Part shown: one piece after another, positions 33,118 through 41,802 of the stretch
Layout: every line of letters starts with the position of its first letter
Numbering within the stretch: the first letter of the stretch is position 1
Assembly (NCBI GenBank): GCA_964508865.1
Contig: CAZDVP010000002.1
Coordinates: forward strand, 1-53,315
Length of the DNA: 53,315 nucleotides
Direction: 5' to 3'
Source: UBA3263 sp964508865
GTDB lineage: Bacteria; Bacteroidota; Bacteroidia; Bacteroidales; Muribaculaceae
The notes under the pieces: generated by a model
What the model saw: only the letters and a program-made list of their open reading frames with translations
Told to the model about the DNA's origin: nothing
Databases searched by the model: none
Made by a program: the position numbers and the translations under genes

Positions 33118-33789
33118 TCAGTTGAGGGCGCGGGCTTTGGCAACGAGGCGGGCGCCCATGTCGAAGCAATTCTGCATGTCAACGGGAAATTGGGTTTCGT
33201 GGCGGCGCTGCTTCTCTTCCGGATCAAAAAAGTTGGCGTCCATTTTTGAATAATCCTTAAACTGCAGAGTGTTGAACGAATTATATTGTTCGGCATAGCC
33301 GAGAACGTGCTCCAGATTGGCGCGGGTCATGCCGAGCGAAACGTTATAACCCCCGGCCTCGTAATAGTCCTCCGTTGCGTTCATCGTAAAAATCACGCCT
33401 GAGGGAATTATGCGGTCGCCGAGGATTCTGACAAATTTTCCGTCTTCAATCTGATAGGACGACAGCGGATAAAGAAAGCGTTCGAGAAACGACCTTACCA
33501 TGCCCGACGGATAGCCGAAAAAGTTCGGCGAACCGATAATTATAACGTCGGCCGAACGCGCCTTTTCGAGCAGCGGGCGAAGATTATCGCGTATGGCACA
33601 TAGGCCGCCGGTAGTGTTCCCCTTGCGCTTGCAGGCAAAACACTCCAAGCAGCCCTTGATAGGCTCTGCATAGAGTTCAACGAATTCGGTTTCGGCACCG
33701 GCGGCAGCAGCTCCTTCGAGAGCTTTCTTGACCAGGGAGGCAGTGTTCCAATCCTTTCGGGCGCTCCCGTTAATTCCTAAAACTTTCAT
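33118..33789 (-). CDS. flavodoxin-fold NADPH-dependent FMN reductase/iron-sulfur flavoprotein-like protein
   Basis: The 223-residue product begins KVLGINGSARKDWNTASLVKKAL, the phosphate-binding loop of flavodoxin-fold FMN proteins, and contains IIIGSPNFFGYPSGMVRSFLERF. A cysteine cluster CLECFACKRKGNTTGGLC (C-x2-C-x2-C-x10-C, near residues 47-64) resembles the compact cluster of iron-sulfur flavoproteins, with a longer last spacer. It probably carries FMN and may bind a 4Fe-4S cluster. The partner is unknown. It is monocistronic, facing lptF with only nine bases between stops. No clear TAnnTTTG box precedes it. Confidence 0.82.
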   Translation of the reverse strand: MKVLGINGSARKDWNTASLVKKALEGAAAAGAETEFVELYAEPIKGCLECFACKRKGNTTGGLCAIRDNLRPLLEKARSADVIIIGSPNFFGYPSGMVRSFLERFLYPLSSYQIEDGKFVRILGDRIIPSGVIFTMNATEDYYEAGGYNVSLGMTRANLEHVLGYAEQYNSFNTLQFKDYSKMDANFFDPEEKQRRHETQFPVDMQNCFDMGARLVAKARALN

Positions 33790-33909
33790 ATTCCTAATAG
33801 TTACATAGCGTTTAACAACACCCGCATAAACGCCCGAAATCGCACAAAAGTTCCCTACCGCTCCGCCCCCACAACGAATTATTCATTTCTGATTGTTATA
33901 AATTTTTCG

Positions 33910-33917
33910 TAAATTTG
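33910..33917 (+). promoter_or_regulatory. -7 promoter box (TAAATTTG) of the ribBA operon
   Basis: TAAATTTG lies 21 bases before the ribBA ATG at 33939. A TTG at 33893-33895 is spaced 14 bases upstream, shorter than ideal. Confidence 0.6.
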
Positions 33918-33938
33918 CGGAAAATTTAGTTTATTGAA

Positions 33939-35159
33939 ATGAATAGCTCCGAAAATATCCGCCTCGATTCAATCGAAGAGGCTATCGAGGACTTCCGCAA
34001 CGGAAAGTTCGTTATGGTGGTCGACGACGAAGACCGCGAAAATGAAGGCGACCTGATTGTTGCCGCTGAAAAAATAACCCCCGAGCAGGTCAACTTTATG
34101 CTAAAGAATGCCAGAGGCGTTCTGTGTGTGCCGATAACCATGTCGCGCGCACGCGAGCTCGACCTGCCCCGCCAGGTTGAGGACAACACTTCGGTTCTGG
34201 GCACACCCTTTACGGTTACGGTCGACAAGCTCGAGGGCTGCTCAACGGGAGTGTCGATTCAGGACCGCTGCGCAACAATCCGCGCCCTGGCCGACCCCGA
34301 ATCGAAGCCCGAAACGTTTGGCCGCCCCGGCCACATCAACCCGCTCTACGCCCAGGACTACGGCGTTTTGCAGCGCACCGGCCACACTGAAGCGGGCGTT
34401 GACCTGGCGCGTCTGGCCGGCCTGCAGCCCGCGGCGGCACTGATGGAAATCATGTCCGACGACGGCTCGATGATGCGCCTGCCCGAACTGCGCAAAAAGG
34501 CCGACGAATGGGGAATCAAGCTGATTTCAATAGCCGACCTGGTGGCCTACCGCAACCGAACCGAATCGCTGATCGAGCAGGGAGTTGAAGTCGACCTGCC
34601 GACCAAGTGGGGCCACTTCCGCGCCATTCCTTTCCGCCAGAAAAGCAACGGCCTGGAACACATAGCCCTGGTCAAGGGCGACCTGGCCGGCTCCGACGAG
34701 CCGGCGCTGGTCAGGGTTCACTCGTCGTGTGCCACCGGCGATATTTTCGCCTCCAAGCGCTGCGACTGCGGCGAGCAGCTCCACCGCGCAATGCAGGCCA
34801 TTGAAAAAGAGGGCCGCGGCGCCATTGTTTACCTGATGCAGGAGGGCCGCGGCATAGGCCTGATGGAGAAAATGAAGGCCTATAAACTTCAGGAGGAGGG
34901 CATGGACACGGTCGATGCCAACATTTGCCTGGGCCATAAGGCCGACGAACGCGACTATGGCGTCGGCGCTCAGATTCTCCGCGCAATCGGCGTTGGCCGC
35001 ATGCGCCTGATGAGCAATAATCCCACCAAGCGAGTAGGGCTGCAGGGCTATGGCCTCGAAATCGTTGAAACAGTGCCCATCGAAGTGGAGCCTAACGAAT
35101 ATAACGCCCGCTATCTCCGCACCAAGCGCACCCGCATGGGCCACGACCTGCATCTATGA
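33939..35159 (+). CDS. ribBA: bifunctional 3,4-dihydroxy-2-butanone-4-phosphate synthase/GTP cyclohydrolase II
   Basis: The 406-residue riboflavin biosynthesis enzyme makes both precursors of lumazine. The N-terminal DHBP synthase domain (about 1-205) holds VDDEDRENEGDL and GHTEAGVDLARLAG. The C-terminal GTP cyclohydrolase II domain (about 206-406) holds the zinc ligands in SSCATGDIFASKRCDCGEQLH and the motif LMQEGRGIGLMEK. Both active sites look intact. It starts an operon with an ABC ATPase, which overlaps by 4 bases. I find no FMN riboswitch upstream. Confidence 0.97.
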   Translation: MNSSENIRLDSIEEAIEDFRNGKFVMVVDDEDRENEGDLIVAAEKITPEQVNFMLKNARGVLCVPITMSRARELDLPRQVEDNTSVLGTPFTVTVDKLEGCSTGVSIQDRCATIRALADPESKPETFGRPGHINPLYAQDYGVLQRTGHTEAGVDLARLAGLQPAAALMEIMSDDGSMMRLPELRKKADEWGIKLISIADLVAYRNRTESLIEQGVEVDLPTKWGHFRAIPFRQKSNGLEHIALVKGDLAGSDEPALVRVHSSCATGDIFASKRCDCGEQLHRAMQAIEKEGRGAIVYLMQEGRGIGLMEKMKAYKLQEEGMDTVDANICLGHKADERDYGVGAQILRAIGVGRMRLMSNNPTKRVGLQGYGLEIVETVPIEVEPNEYNARYLRTKRTRMGHDLHL

Positions 35160-35812
35160 TTCAGGTCAGCAACATTACCAAACGCTTCGACTCGCTCGAG
35201 GTTCTGCGCGGAGTTTCGCTTGAGGTCAACAACGCCGAAGTGGTTGCCATTGTGGGCCCCTCGGGAGCCGGCAAAACCACTCTGCTGCAAATCATGGGCT
35301 CGCTTGAACGCCCCGACGGCGGCAGCGTGGTCTATGACTCTACCAACATTTTCGAGCTTTCGCCTCGGCGCCTGGCCGAGTTCCGCAACCGCCACATAGG
35401 CTTCGTTTTCCAGCTCCACAACCTGCTGCCCGAGTTCTCGCTCGAAGAAAACGTTGCGTTGCCGGCACTCATTGGCGGCGACCGACGCGCTGACGCGCTG
35501 GAGCGCGCGCGCCGGCTGCTCGACTATATGGGTCTGAGCCGGCGCTTGACCCACCGCCCGGCGCAGCTTTCGGGCGGCGAACGCCAGCGGGCGGCAGTTG
35601 CCCGCGCGCTGATCAACAATCCCTCGGTGGTTCTGGCCGACGAGCCTTCGGGAGCGCTCGACTCAACTAACCGCAATGAGTTGCACCGCCTCTTTTTTGA
35701 CCTCAGGCGCGACCGCGGCCAGAGCTTCGTAATAGTTACCCACGACCTGGAGCTGGCCCGGGCCGCCGACCGCCGGATCAGCCTGCGCGACGGCCGCATA
35801 GACCCTCAGTAA
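35156..35812 (+). CDS. ABC transporter ATP-binding protein, LolD/MacB-like
   Basis: The 218-residue ATPase contains Walker A GPSGAGKTT (near 35-43), Q-loop FVFQLHNLLPEFS, signature LSGGERQRAAVARAL and Walker B VVLADEPSGALD. This is the MacB/LolD/FtsE class, which drives lipoprotein release or other mechanotransmission. No FtsX/LolC-type permease gene is next to it, so its partner must be encoded elsewhere or be an unconventional neighbour. It overlaps ribBA by 4 bases and is 33 bases before the DUF6057 gene. Confidence 0.88.
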   Translation: MIQVSNITKRFDSLEVLRGVSLEVNNAEVVAIVGPSGAGKTTLLQIMGSLERPDGGSVVYDSTNIFELSPRRLAEFRNRHIGFVFQLHNLLPEFSLEENVALPALIGGDRRADALERARRLLDYMGLSRRLTHRPAQLSGGERQRAAVARALINNPSVVLADEPSGALDSTNRNELHRLFFDLRRDRGQSFVIVTHDLELARAADRRISLRDGRIDPQ

Positions 35813-35845
35813 ACCCTCTTATCCCACCCCACATCCAACCTGCCA

Positions 35846-37363
35846 ATGAAAAAACATATAGCCCCGGCATTTTTGCTGCTGATATTTTTTATCGCCTACA
35901 TGACGCTCTATCGCCACGTGGTGATTTTCCATGAGCAGCACCATCTGTTTCGCTTTTCGATTGAATATATCCGCGAAACCGCCCACCAGCATGGTGTGCT
36001 TGCGCTCTGCTCCGCCTTCCTGGCTCAGTTCGCCTACTATCCCTGGCTGGCGGCACTGATCTGGTCGGCCATGCTGGTCGGGGTTTACTGCATGACCCGC
36101 AGCATTTTGCGCCGCATTGTCGGGTTCAACGACTCGCTGCAGCTGTCGGCAATAGTTCCCTGCTGGGCGTTCTATACCTCAGTGAACATCGACGGCTCGC
36201 TGAATCAGTTCGTAATCGTTTTTTCCAGCGCCCTGGCGCTCTACCTGATTTCGCTTCTGCTGCCCGCGCGCAAACGCGTAATCTCCATTCCCTGGAAACC
36301 GATGCCCTATCTGGCGCCGGTTATCATCGCGGCGATTTTCGGCGCTTTCTATTTCTATTCGTTCCGCCCCGTAACCATTACTCTGCCCGACGGCCGCACG
36401 CGCTCGTTCACCCGCGAGGAAGTCAAAAACCAGCGCTTCAACGAGGAGCTGATGGTCAAGGCCGCCCAGGCGGTGCGCCGCGCTGACTGGGACGAAGTTA
36501 TCGCCATTTCCGACCGCCAGGCCGAAACCGGAGTGAAGAACCATTTGATGCTCTATTTCCGCGCAATGGCCCTCTACCACCGCGGCGAACTGCTCGACCG
36601 CCTGTTTGAGCAGCCGCAGGCCCACGGGCCCAACTCGCTGTTCTTTCCCTGGAAGGCCGACAAGAACCGCGCCGAATATGGCGGCTACATCTTTGAGCAG
36701 CTCGGAGCCCTGAACTCGGCAATCCACTGGGAGTTCGAGGCGCTGGTTGGCTGGGGTGAAACGGCTTATCATCTGATTAACCTTTCGCGCTACTATATTG
36801 AAACCCAGCGCCCCAAACAGGCCGAAAAGTTCATTCACCCCCTGAAGCAAACGCTCTTTTACCGCGGCGAAGCGCGCCGGCTCGAGGAGCAGAAAAAGGC
36901 CGGCCACGTTCCCGGTCTGCGCGATGCCCTGGCCGGCGTCAAGCAGGACCCCGCCAATTTCGACCCGATCAGATTCGACAACGTTCTCAACATCGGCGCC
37001 GACTGCAAATACATTTTGCTCAACGACCCGACCAACGAAATGGCCCGCGAGTATATGATGCTCATTTTCCTGCTGGCCAACAACGTTGGCATTTTCTACG
37101 ATAATCTCTGCCAGTTCTACCGGCCCGACGAGCCGCTGCCCCGGATTTTCGAGGAAGCGCTGTGCCTGGTGCGCCTCAACTACGGCTCCGAGCGTCTGGC
37201 CGCCGACGGCTTCCAAATCTCCCCGCAGGTCGATGCGGCCTATCGCGCCTTCCTGGCCGAAAAGCAAAAAGGCCGCTTCGCCAACTTCTCGCCCGAGCAG
37301 CGCAAGTCGCTCTGGTATTACTACACATTTGTTTCACCCTCAGGCAATACGATTAACTTCTAA
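35846..37363 (+). CDS. DUF6057 family membrane protein
   Basis: The 505-residue protein has an N-terminal region with about five or six membrane helices (APAFLLLIFFIAYMTLYRHV, WLAALIWSAMLVGVYCM, FVIVFSSALALYLISLLLP, LAPVIIAAIFGAFYFYSF) in the first 180 residues. A soluble helical, TPR-like C-terminal part follows (for example RFNEELMVKAAQAVRRADWD, LYFRAMALYHRGELLDRLFE). I associate this layout with Bacteroidota DUF6057, which has no known function. It lies 3 bases before a haem-motif lipoprotein gene, so the two products probably act together in the envelope. Confidence 0.75.
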   Translation: MKKHIAPAFLLLIFFIAYMTLYRHVVIFHEQHHLFRFSIEYIRETAHQHGVLALCSAFLAQFAYYPWLAALIWSAMLVGVYCMTRSILRRIVGFNDSLQLSAIVPCWAFYTSVNIDGSLNQFVIVFSSALALYLISLLLPARKRVISIPWKPMPYLAPVIIAAIFGAFYFYSFRPVTITLPDGRTRSFTREEVKNQRFNEELMVKAAQAVRRADWDEVIAISDRQAETGVKNHLMLYFRAMALYHRGELLDRLFEQPQAHGPNSLFFPWKADKNRAEYGGYIFEQLGALNSAIHWEFEALVGWGETAYHLINLSRYYIETQRPKQAEKFIHPLKQTLFYRGEARRLEEQKKAGHVPGLRDALAGVKQDPANFDPIRFDNVLNIGADCKYILLNDPTNEMAREYMMLIFLLANNVGIFYDNLCQFYRPDEPLPRIFEEALCLVRLNYGSERLAADGFQISPQVDAAYRAFLAEKQKGRFANFSPEQRKSLWYYYTFVSPSGNTINF

Positions 37364-37366
37364 CCG

Positions 37367-38851
37367 ATGAAACGCCTCCTTCCCCTGTTTTCGCTTCTGG
37401 TTCTTGCGGCCTGCTCCGGACCGGTCGAACCGACTCAGCATAATCTTGCCGTTCCCACTCTGGAGCCCGACTATGCCGGAGTTACCTTTCCGGTCAACAT
37501 AGCCGCCCCAACGTTTATCATAACCGACTCGGCCTCAGCCTGGCAGACCCAAATCGGCCGTTGCGGCGCAGAGCCGGAAATAACAGTGCGCTCCGGAGCC
37601 GACGGCGCGGTGAAAATTCCGCTCAAGGCCTGGAAAAAGCTGCTCGGCTCGGCAGCCGGCGATTCGATTTACCTGCGTTTTGCCGCTAAAGGAGCCGACG
37701 GCCAATGGAACCAGGCGCCCGACGTTGTCTGCCCGGTTGCCGCCGACTCCATTGACCGCTACCTGACCTACCGCCTGCTCTATCCCGGCTATGAACTCTG
37801 GTCGACCATAGGCATTTACCAGCGCGATTTGGAATCGTATGACCAAACGCCGATTCTGGAAAACAAAGACTTTGACTTTCAGTGCATCAACTGCCATAAC
37901 TATGCCGCCAACGACCCCCGCAAGGGTATGATGGTCCATGTGCGCGGCAAGGATGGCGGCACTCTGATTGCCATTGACGGCAAGGTGGAAAAAATCTCGT
38001 CGTCGTTCATCGGCGCAAACCATGGCGCCACCTACCCTTCGTGGAGCCGCGACGGCCGCTTCATAGCCTTCTCGGCCAATAAAATCGGCCAGACCTTCCA
38101 TTCGGCCGGGTCCAAGCCCATTGAGGTGATTGACCAGGCGGCCGACCTGATGGTCTACGACGTCAGCACCCACCGCGCCTACTCGGCCGACACCCTGATG
38201 GGCGACCACGCCGTTGAAACCTTCCCCAACTGGTCGCCCGACGGCCGCACGCTCTACTTTTGCCGCGCGCTGGTCAGCCACCCCGAAATGCCCGAAAACT
38301 TCGCCGACTCGGTCCACTACGACCTCTGCGCCATAGACTTCAACCCCGCCGACGGCAAGTTCTCCAACTTCCGCACGCTCTACGATGCCGCGGCCGACAC
38401 CGCCTCGGTTTCCTTTCCGCGCGTCAGCCCCGACGGCAACTGGCTGATGTTCACCCGCATGGTCTACGGCAATTTTTCAATCTGGCACCCCGAAAGCCAG
38501 CTCTGCATTCTCGACCTGCGAACCGGCCGGTGGCGCGAACTGTCGGAGGTCAACGCCCCCGACGCGGTTGACTCCTACCACTGCTGGGGCTCCTCGGGCC
38601 GCTGGTTCGTGTTCTCCTCAAAGCGCCTCGACGGCCTCTGGGCGCGTCCGTTCCTGGCCTCGTTCAATCCGCAAACGGGCCGCGCGGCCAAGCCTTTCGT
38701 GCTACCGCAAAAGAGCCCCGACTTCTACCGCACGTTTACCAAAACATTCAATATCCCCGAACTGATTCAGAACCCGGCCGACGCCAACGCCGCCGAGCTG
38801 CTCAACGCAATCCACTCCCAACAGCCCCAAACCGTTCAACTGACTAAATGA
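37367..38851 (+). CDS. PD40/TolB-like lipoprotein with a c-type haem motif
   Basis: The 494-residue product has a lipoprotein signal (FSLLVLAACSGP). A CINCH motif at Cys173-His177 is a classic covalent haem c binding site, in the context DFQCINCHNYAAN. TolB/WD40-like repeats follow: YPSWSRDGRFIAFSAN, FPNWSPDGRTLYFCR and FPRVSPDGNWLMFTRM. These three PD40-type blades suggest a propeller that binds protein or peptidoglycan partners. A role in periplasmic electron transfer or sensing is inferred from the haem motif only. It follows the DUF6057 gene by 3 bases and overlaps the next gene by 4 bases. Confidence 0.8.
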   Translation: MKRLLPLFSLLVLAACSGPVEPTQHNLAVPTLEPDYAGVTFPVNIAAPTFIITDSASAWQTQIGRCGAEPEITVRSGADGAVKIPLKAWKKLLGSAAGDSIYLRFAAKGADGQWNQAPDVVCPVAADSIDRYLTYRLLYPGYELWSTIGIYQRDLESYDQTPILENKDFDFQCINCHNYAANDPRKGMMVHVRGKDGGTLIAIDGKVEKISSSFIGANHGATYPSWSRDGRFIAFSANKIGQTFHSAGSKPIEVIDQAADLMVYDVSTHRAYSADTLMGDHAVETFPNWSPDGRTLYFCRALVSHPEMPENFADSVHYDLCAIDFNPADGKFSNFRTLYDAAADTASVSFPRVSPDGNWLMFTRMVYGNFSIWHPESQLCILDLRTGRWRELSEVNAPDAVDSYHCWGSSGRWFVFSSKRLDGLWARPFLASFNPQTGRAAKPFVLPQKSPDFYRTFTKTFNIPELIQNPADANAAELLNAIHSQQPQTVQLTK

Positions 38852-41802
38852 CACCCCAATCCTCTCGCCTCTACCTGCGCGACACCGCATTCAGCCAACT
38901 GATGCAGCGGCGCATCCACAGCGTTCTGCTCGTTGCGTCGCCCTACGATGCTTTCATCATGGAGGAAGACGGGCGAGTTGAAGAACAGCTCTTTTTTGAG
39001 TACAACGCCCTGAACCTATCGTCGCCCCCGCGAGTTACCCGCGTCAACGACTCCGCCGAAGCGCTCGAGGCCCTGACCGACAAAGCCTTCGACCTGATAA
39101 TCGTTATGCCGGGGCCGTCGATACCCGACTCCTTTTCGGGCCTGCGCGAAATCAAGCGCGCCGCCCCGCAAACGCCCATAGTGGTTCTGACGCCGTTCTC
39201 AAAGGAGGTTAGCCGACGCCTGGCCGACGAAGACCTGGCCGACGTTGACTACGTTTTTTCCTGGCTCGGCAACATGGATCTGATTCTGGCAATCATCAAG
39301 CTGCTGGAAGACCGCATGAACGCCGACTACGACGTGAACACCGTTGGCGTCCAGACCATTATGCTGGTCGAGGACTCCGTCAGATTCTACTCCTCGGTGC
39401 TTCCGCATCTCTATAAGTTCCTGCTGCAGCAGAGCCTCCACTTTTCAACCGAAGCGCTCAACGACCACGAACGGATGCTGCGCATGCGCGGCCGCCCAAA
39501 GGTTATTCTGGCCAGAAACTACGAGGAGGCGGTTGAGCTCTACACCGAATTCGGCGCCAACATGCTCGGCGTTATCACCGACGTTTCGTTTATGCGCAAC
39601 GGCGAAAAAGACCCGCTGGCCGGCATAGCCCTGGCTGAATACATCCGCCGGCACGACCCCTATATTCCAATCATAGTCGAGAGCTCCGAAACCGCCAACC
39701 GGCAATACGTTGAGCCCTTCAACGGCATTTTCCTCGACAAAAACTCCAAGAAGCTGCCCGTTGACTTAGGCGAGGCCATAGGCGCCAACTTCGGCTTCGG
39801 CGACTTCATTATGCGCGACCCCGACACCGGAGCCGAAATCATGCGCATAAAGTCGCTCAAAGACCTCCAGTATAAAATGATGGAGATTCCCGACAAGACG
39901 CTCTTCTACCACGCCCGCCGCAACGACATTTCGCGCTGGCTCTACTCCCGCGCAATGTTTGCCATAGCCGAAGTTATTAAAAACCACCGCACCAAATCGC
40001 TGGCCGAAGTGCCGGCCGCGCGCCTGCTCTTTCTCGACGCCATAGTTTCCTACCGGCGCATGAAAAACCGCGGCGTGGTAGCCGTTTTCGAAAAAGACCG
40101 CTTTGACCGCTACTCCAACTTTGCGCGCATCGGAAAAGGCTCCATGGGCGGCAAAGGACGCGGCCTGGCGTTTATCGACGCCATTATCAAAAAGTATCCC
40201 GAAACCGACTCGGTCGACGGCACCAAGGTCAACATAACGATTCCGCGCACGGTGGTTCTCTGCACCGACCTGTTCGATGAATTCATGGCCGGCAACGGCC
40301 TCTACCCGCTGGCCCTGTCGCCCGCGCCCGACAGCGAAATTCTGCAGGCTTTTCTGGCCGCCAAACTCCCCGAGCATCTGATCGACGACCTGACGGCGCT
40401 GCTCGACGTGGTCGACAAGCCGCTGGCCGTGCGCTCGTCGTCGCTGCTCGAAGACTCCCACTATCAGCCCTTTGCCGGAGTCTACGCAACCTATATGATT
40501 CAGAACCGGGCAGGACAGCGCGAGCAAACGCTGCAAATGCTCTGCGACGCCATCAAGGGCGTTTATGCTTCGGTGTTCTACTCCGACTCAAAGGCCTACA
40601 TGACCGCCACTTCCAACGTTATCGACCAGGAGAAAATGGCCGTTATCATTCAGGAGGTTGTTGGCGTGCGCCATGCCGACCTCTATTTTCCGAGCTTTTC
40701 AGGAGTGGGCCGCTCGCTCAACTACTATCCCTTAGGCGACGAACGCGCCGAAGACGGCGTGGTGCAGGTGGCCGTAGGGCTCGGTAAAACCATAGTTGAA
40801 GGCGGAACGTCGCTGCGCTTCTCGCCCAAACATCCCAACCGGGTGCTGCAAACCTCAACCCTCGACCTGGCCCTGCGCGACACTCAGACGCGCATGCTCG
40901 CTCTCGACATGACCGACGCGGCGCCCGCCGACTTCACCGTCGACGACAGTTTCAACCTGCGCTCGCTGCGCGTGCAGCAGGTTGCCCAAAGCGGCGCCCT
41001 GCGGTTCATGGTTTCAACCTACGACCTCAACGACCAGCGGCTGATCGACAGCGACCAGGGCACCGGCCGCAAGGTGGTGACCTTCGCCAATATGCTCAAC
41101 CACGGCTCCTTTCCGCTGGCCCAAGGTGCCGCCTTTATGCTCGAAACCGGCGCGCGCGAAATGGCCCGCCCCGTGGAAATCGAGTTCGCCGGCATAGTCA
41201 ACGGCCCGAACGCCGGAACCATTTACTGGCTGCAGATTCGGCCCATCGTCGACAAAAAAGAAGTTGGCGACGAGAGCGTTCTGAAGCTGCCCGCGGAGCA
41301 AACCATTCTGACCTCAACGACCGCTCTGGGCAACGGCAACATCGAAGGCGTGTCGACCATAGTCTATGTGCGCCCGCAGTCGTTTAACTCCGCCAACAAC
41401 CCGGCGCTGGCCCGCGAAATCGAAAAAATCAACCTGCAATATCTCGAGTCGGGCGAACCCTATCTGCTCATCGGCCCAGGGCGCTGGGGCTCGTCGGATC
41501 CGGCGCTGGGCATTCCGGTGAAATGGCCCCACATTTCGGGCGCGCGCCTGATAGTTGAGTCGTCGCTCCCCGGCTACCGCATCGAACCCTCGCAGGGCAC
41601 CCACTTTTTCCAGAACCTCACCTCCGTAGGCGCCGGCTACTTTACTATCGACGGCAATTCGGGCCACTACGACGTTGACTATCTCGACTCGCTGCCGGCC
41701 ATCTATGAATCGCCCGGCCTGCGCATTGTTCGCTTTCCCCAACCCCTGAAAATCGCCCTCAACGGCCGCACCGGCCTCGGCATCGTCGCCAAACCCCAAT
41801 GA
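38848..41802 (+). CDS. receiver-domain protein fused to a PEP/pyruvate-binding (PPDK-N-like) domain
   Basis: The 984-residue product has a degenerate receiver-like domain (about 20-165) without a clear phospho-acceptor Asp. A second receiver domain follows (about 168-320), with VEDS and the expected Asp245 in VITDVSFM. A helical linker leads to a PEP synthase/PPDK-type ATP-binding domain from about residue 425 (GKGSMGGKGRGLAFID, PLAVRSSSLLEDSHYQPFAG, LIGPGRWGSSDPALG). The phosphohistidine swivelling domain and the PEP-binding barrel are not visible, so full PEP synthase activity is unlikely despite the usual annotation of such proteins. It is coupled to both neighbours by ATGA overlaps. Confidence 0.82.
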   Translation: MTPQSSRLYLRDTAFSQLMQRRIHSVLLVASPYDAFIMEEDGRVEEQLFFEYNALNLSSPPRVTRVNDSAEALEALTDKAFDLIIVMPGPSIPDSFSGLREIKRAAPQTPIVVLTPFSKEVSRRLADEDLADVDYVFSWLGNMDLILAIIKLLEDRMNADYDVNTVGVQTIMLVEDSVRFYSSVLPHLYKFLLQQSLHFSTEALNDHERMLRMRGRPKVILARNYEEAVELYTEFGANMLGVITDVSFMRNGEKDPLAGIALAEYIRRHDPYIPIIVESSETANRQYVEPFNGIFLDKNSKKLPVDLGEAIGANFGFGDFIMRDPDTGAEIMRIKSLKDLQYKMMEIPDKTLFYHARRNDISRWLYSRAMFAIAEVIKNHRTKSLAEVPAARLLFLDAIVSYRRMKNRGVVAVFEKDRFDRYSNFARIGKGSMGGKGRGLAFIDAIIKKYPETDSVDGTKVNITIPRTVVLCTDLFDEFMAGNGLYPLALSPAPDSEILQAFLAAKLPEHLIDDLTALLDVVDKPLAVRSSSLLEDSHYQPFAGVYATYMIQNRAGQREQTLQMLCDAIKGVYASVFYSDSKAYMTATSNVIDQEKMAVIIQEVVGVRHADLYFPSFSGVGRSLNYYPLGDERAEDGVVQVAVGLGKTIVEGGTSLRFSPKHPNRVLQTSTLDLALRDTQTRMLALDMTDAAPADFTVDDSFNLRSLRVQQVAQSGALRFMVSTYDLNDQRLIDSDQGTGRKVVTFANMLNHGSFPLAQGAAFMLETGAREMARPVEIEFAGIVNGPNAGTIYWLQIRPIVDKKEVGDESVLKLPAEQTILTSTTALGNGNIEGVSTIVYVRPQSFNSANNPALAREIEKINLQYLESGEPYLLIGPGRWGSSDPALGIPVKWPHISGARLIVESSLPGYRIEPSQGTHFFQNLTSVGAGYFTIDGNSGHYDVDYLDSLPAIYESPGLRIVRFPQPLKIALNGRTGLGIVAKPQ

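Noticed and set aside
33790..33938. FMN riboswitch ahead of ribBA
   Set aside because: The predicted leader is only about 20 bases and lacks any conserved RFN-element segments.
35915..35920. Additional parS-like CACGTG site
   Set aside because: The hexamer is present, but the flanks do not match TGTTN...NAACA; the same holds for other CACGTG hexamers in the window.
38848..41802. Phosphoenolpyruvate synthase (ppsA)
   Set aside because: Only the ATP-grasp-like domain is recognisable; the phosphohistidine and PEP-binding barrel domains are not seen.
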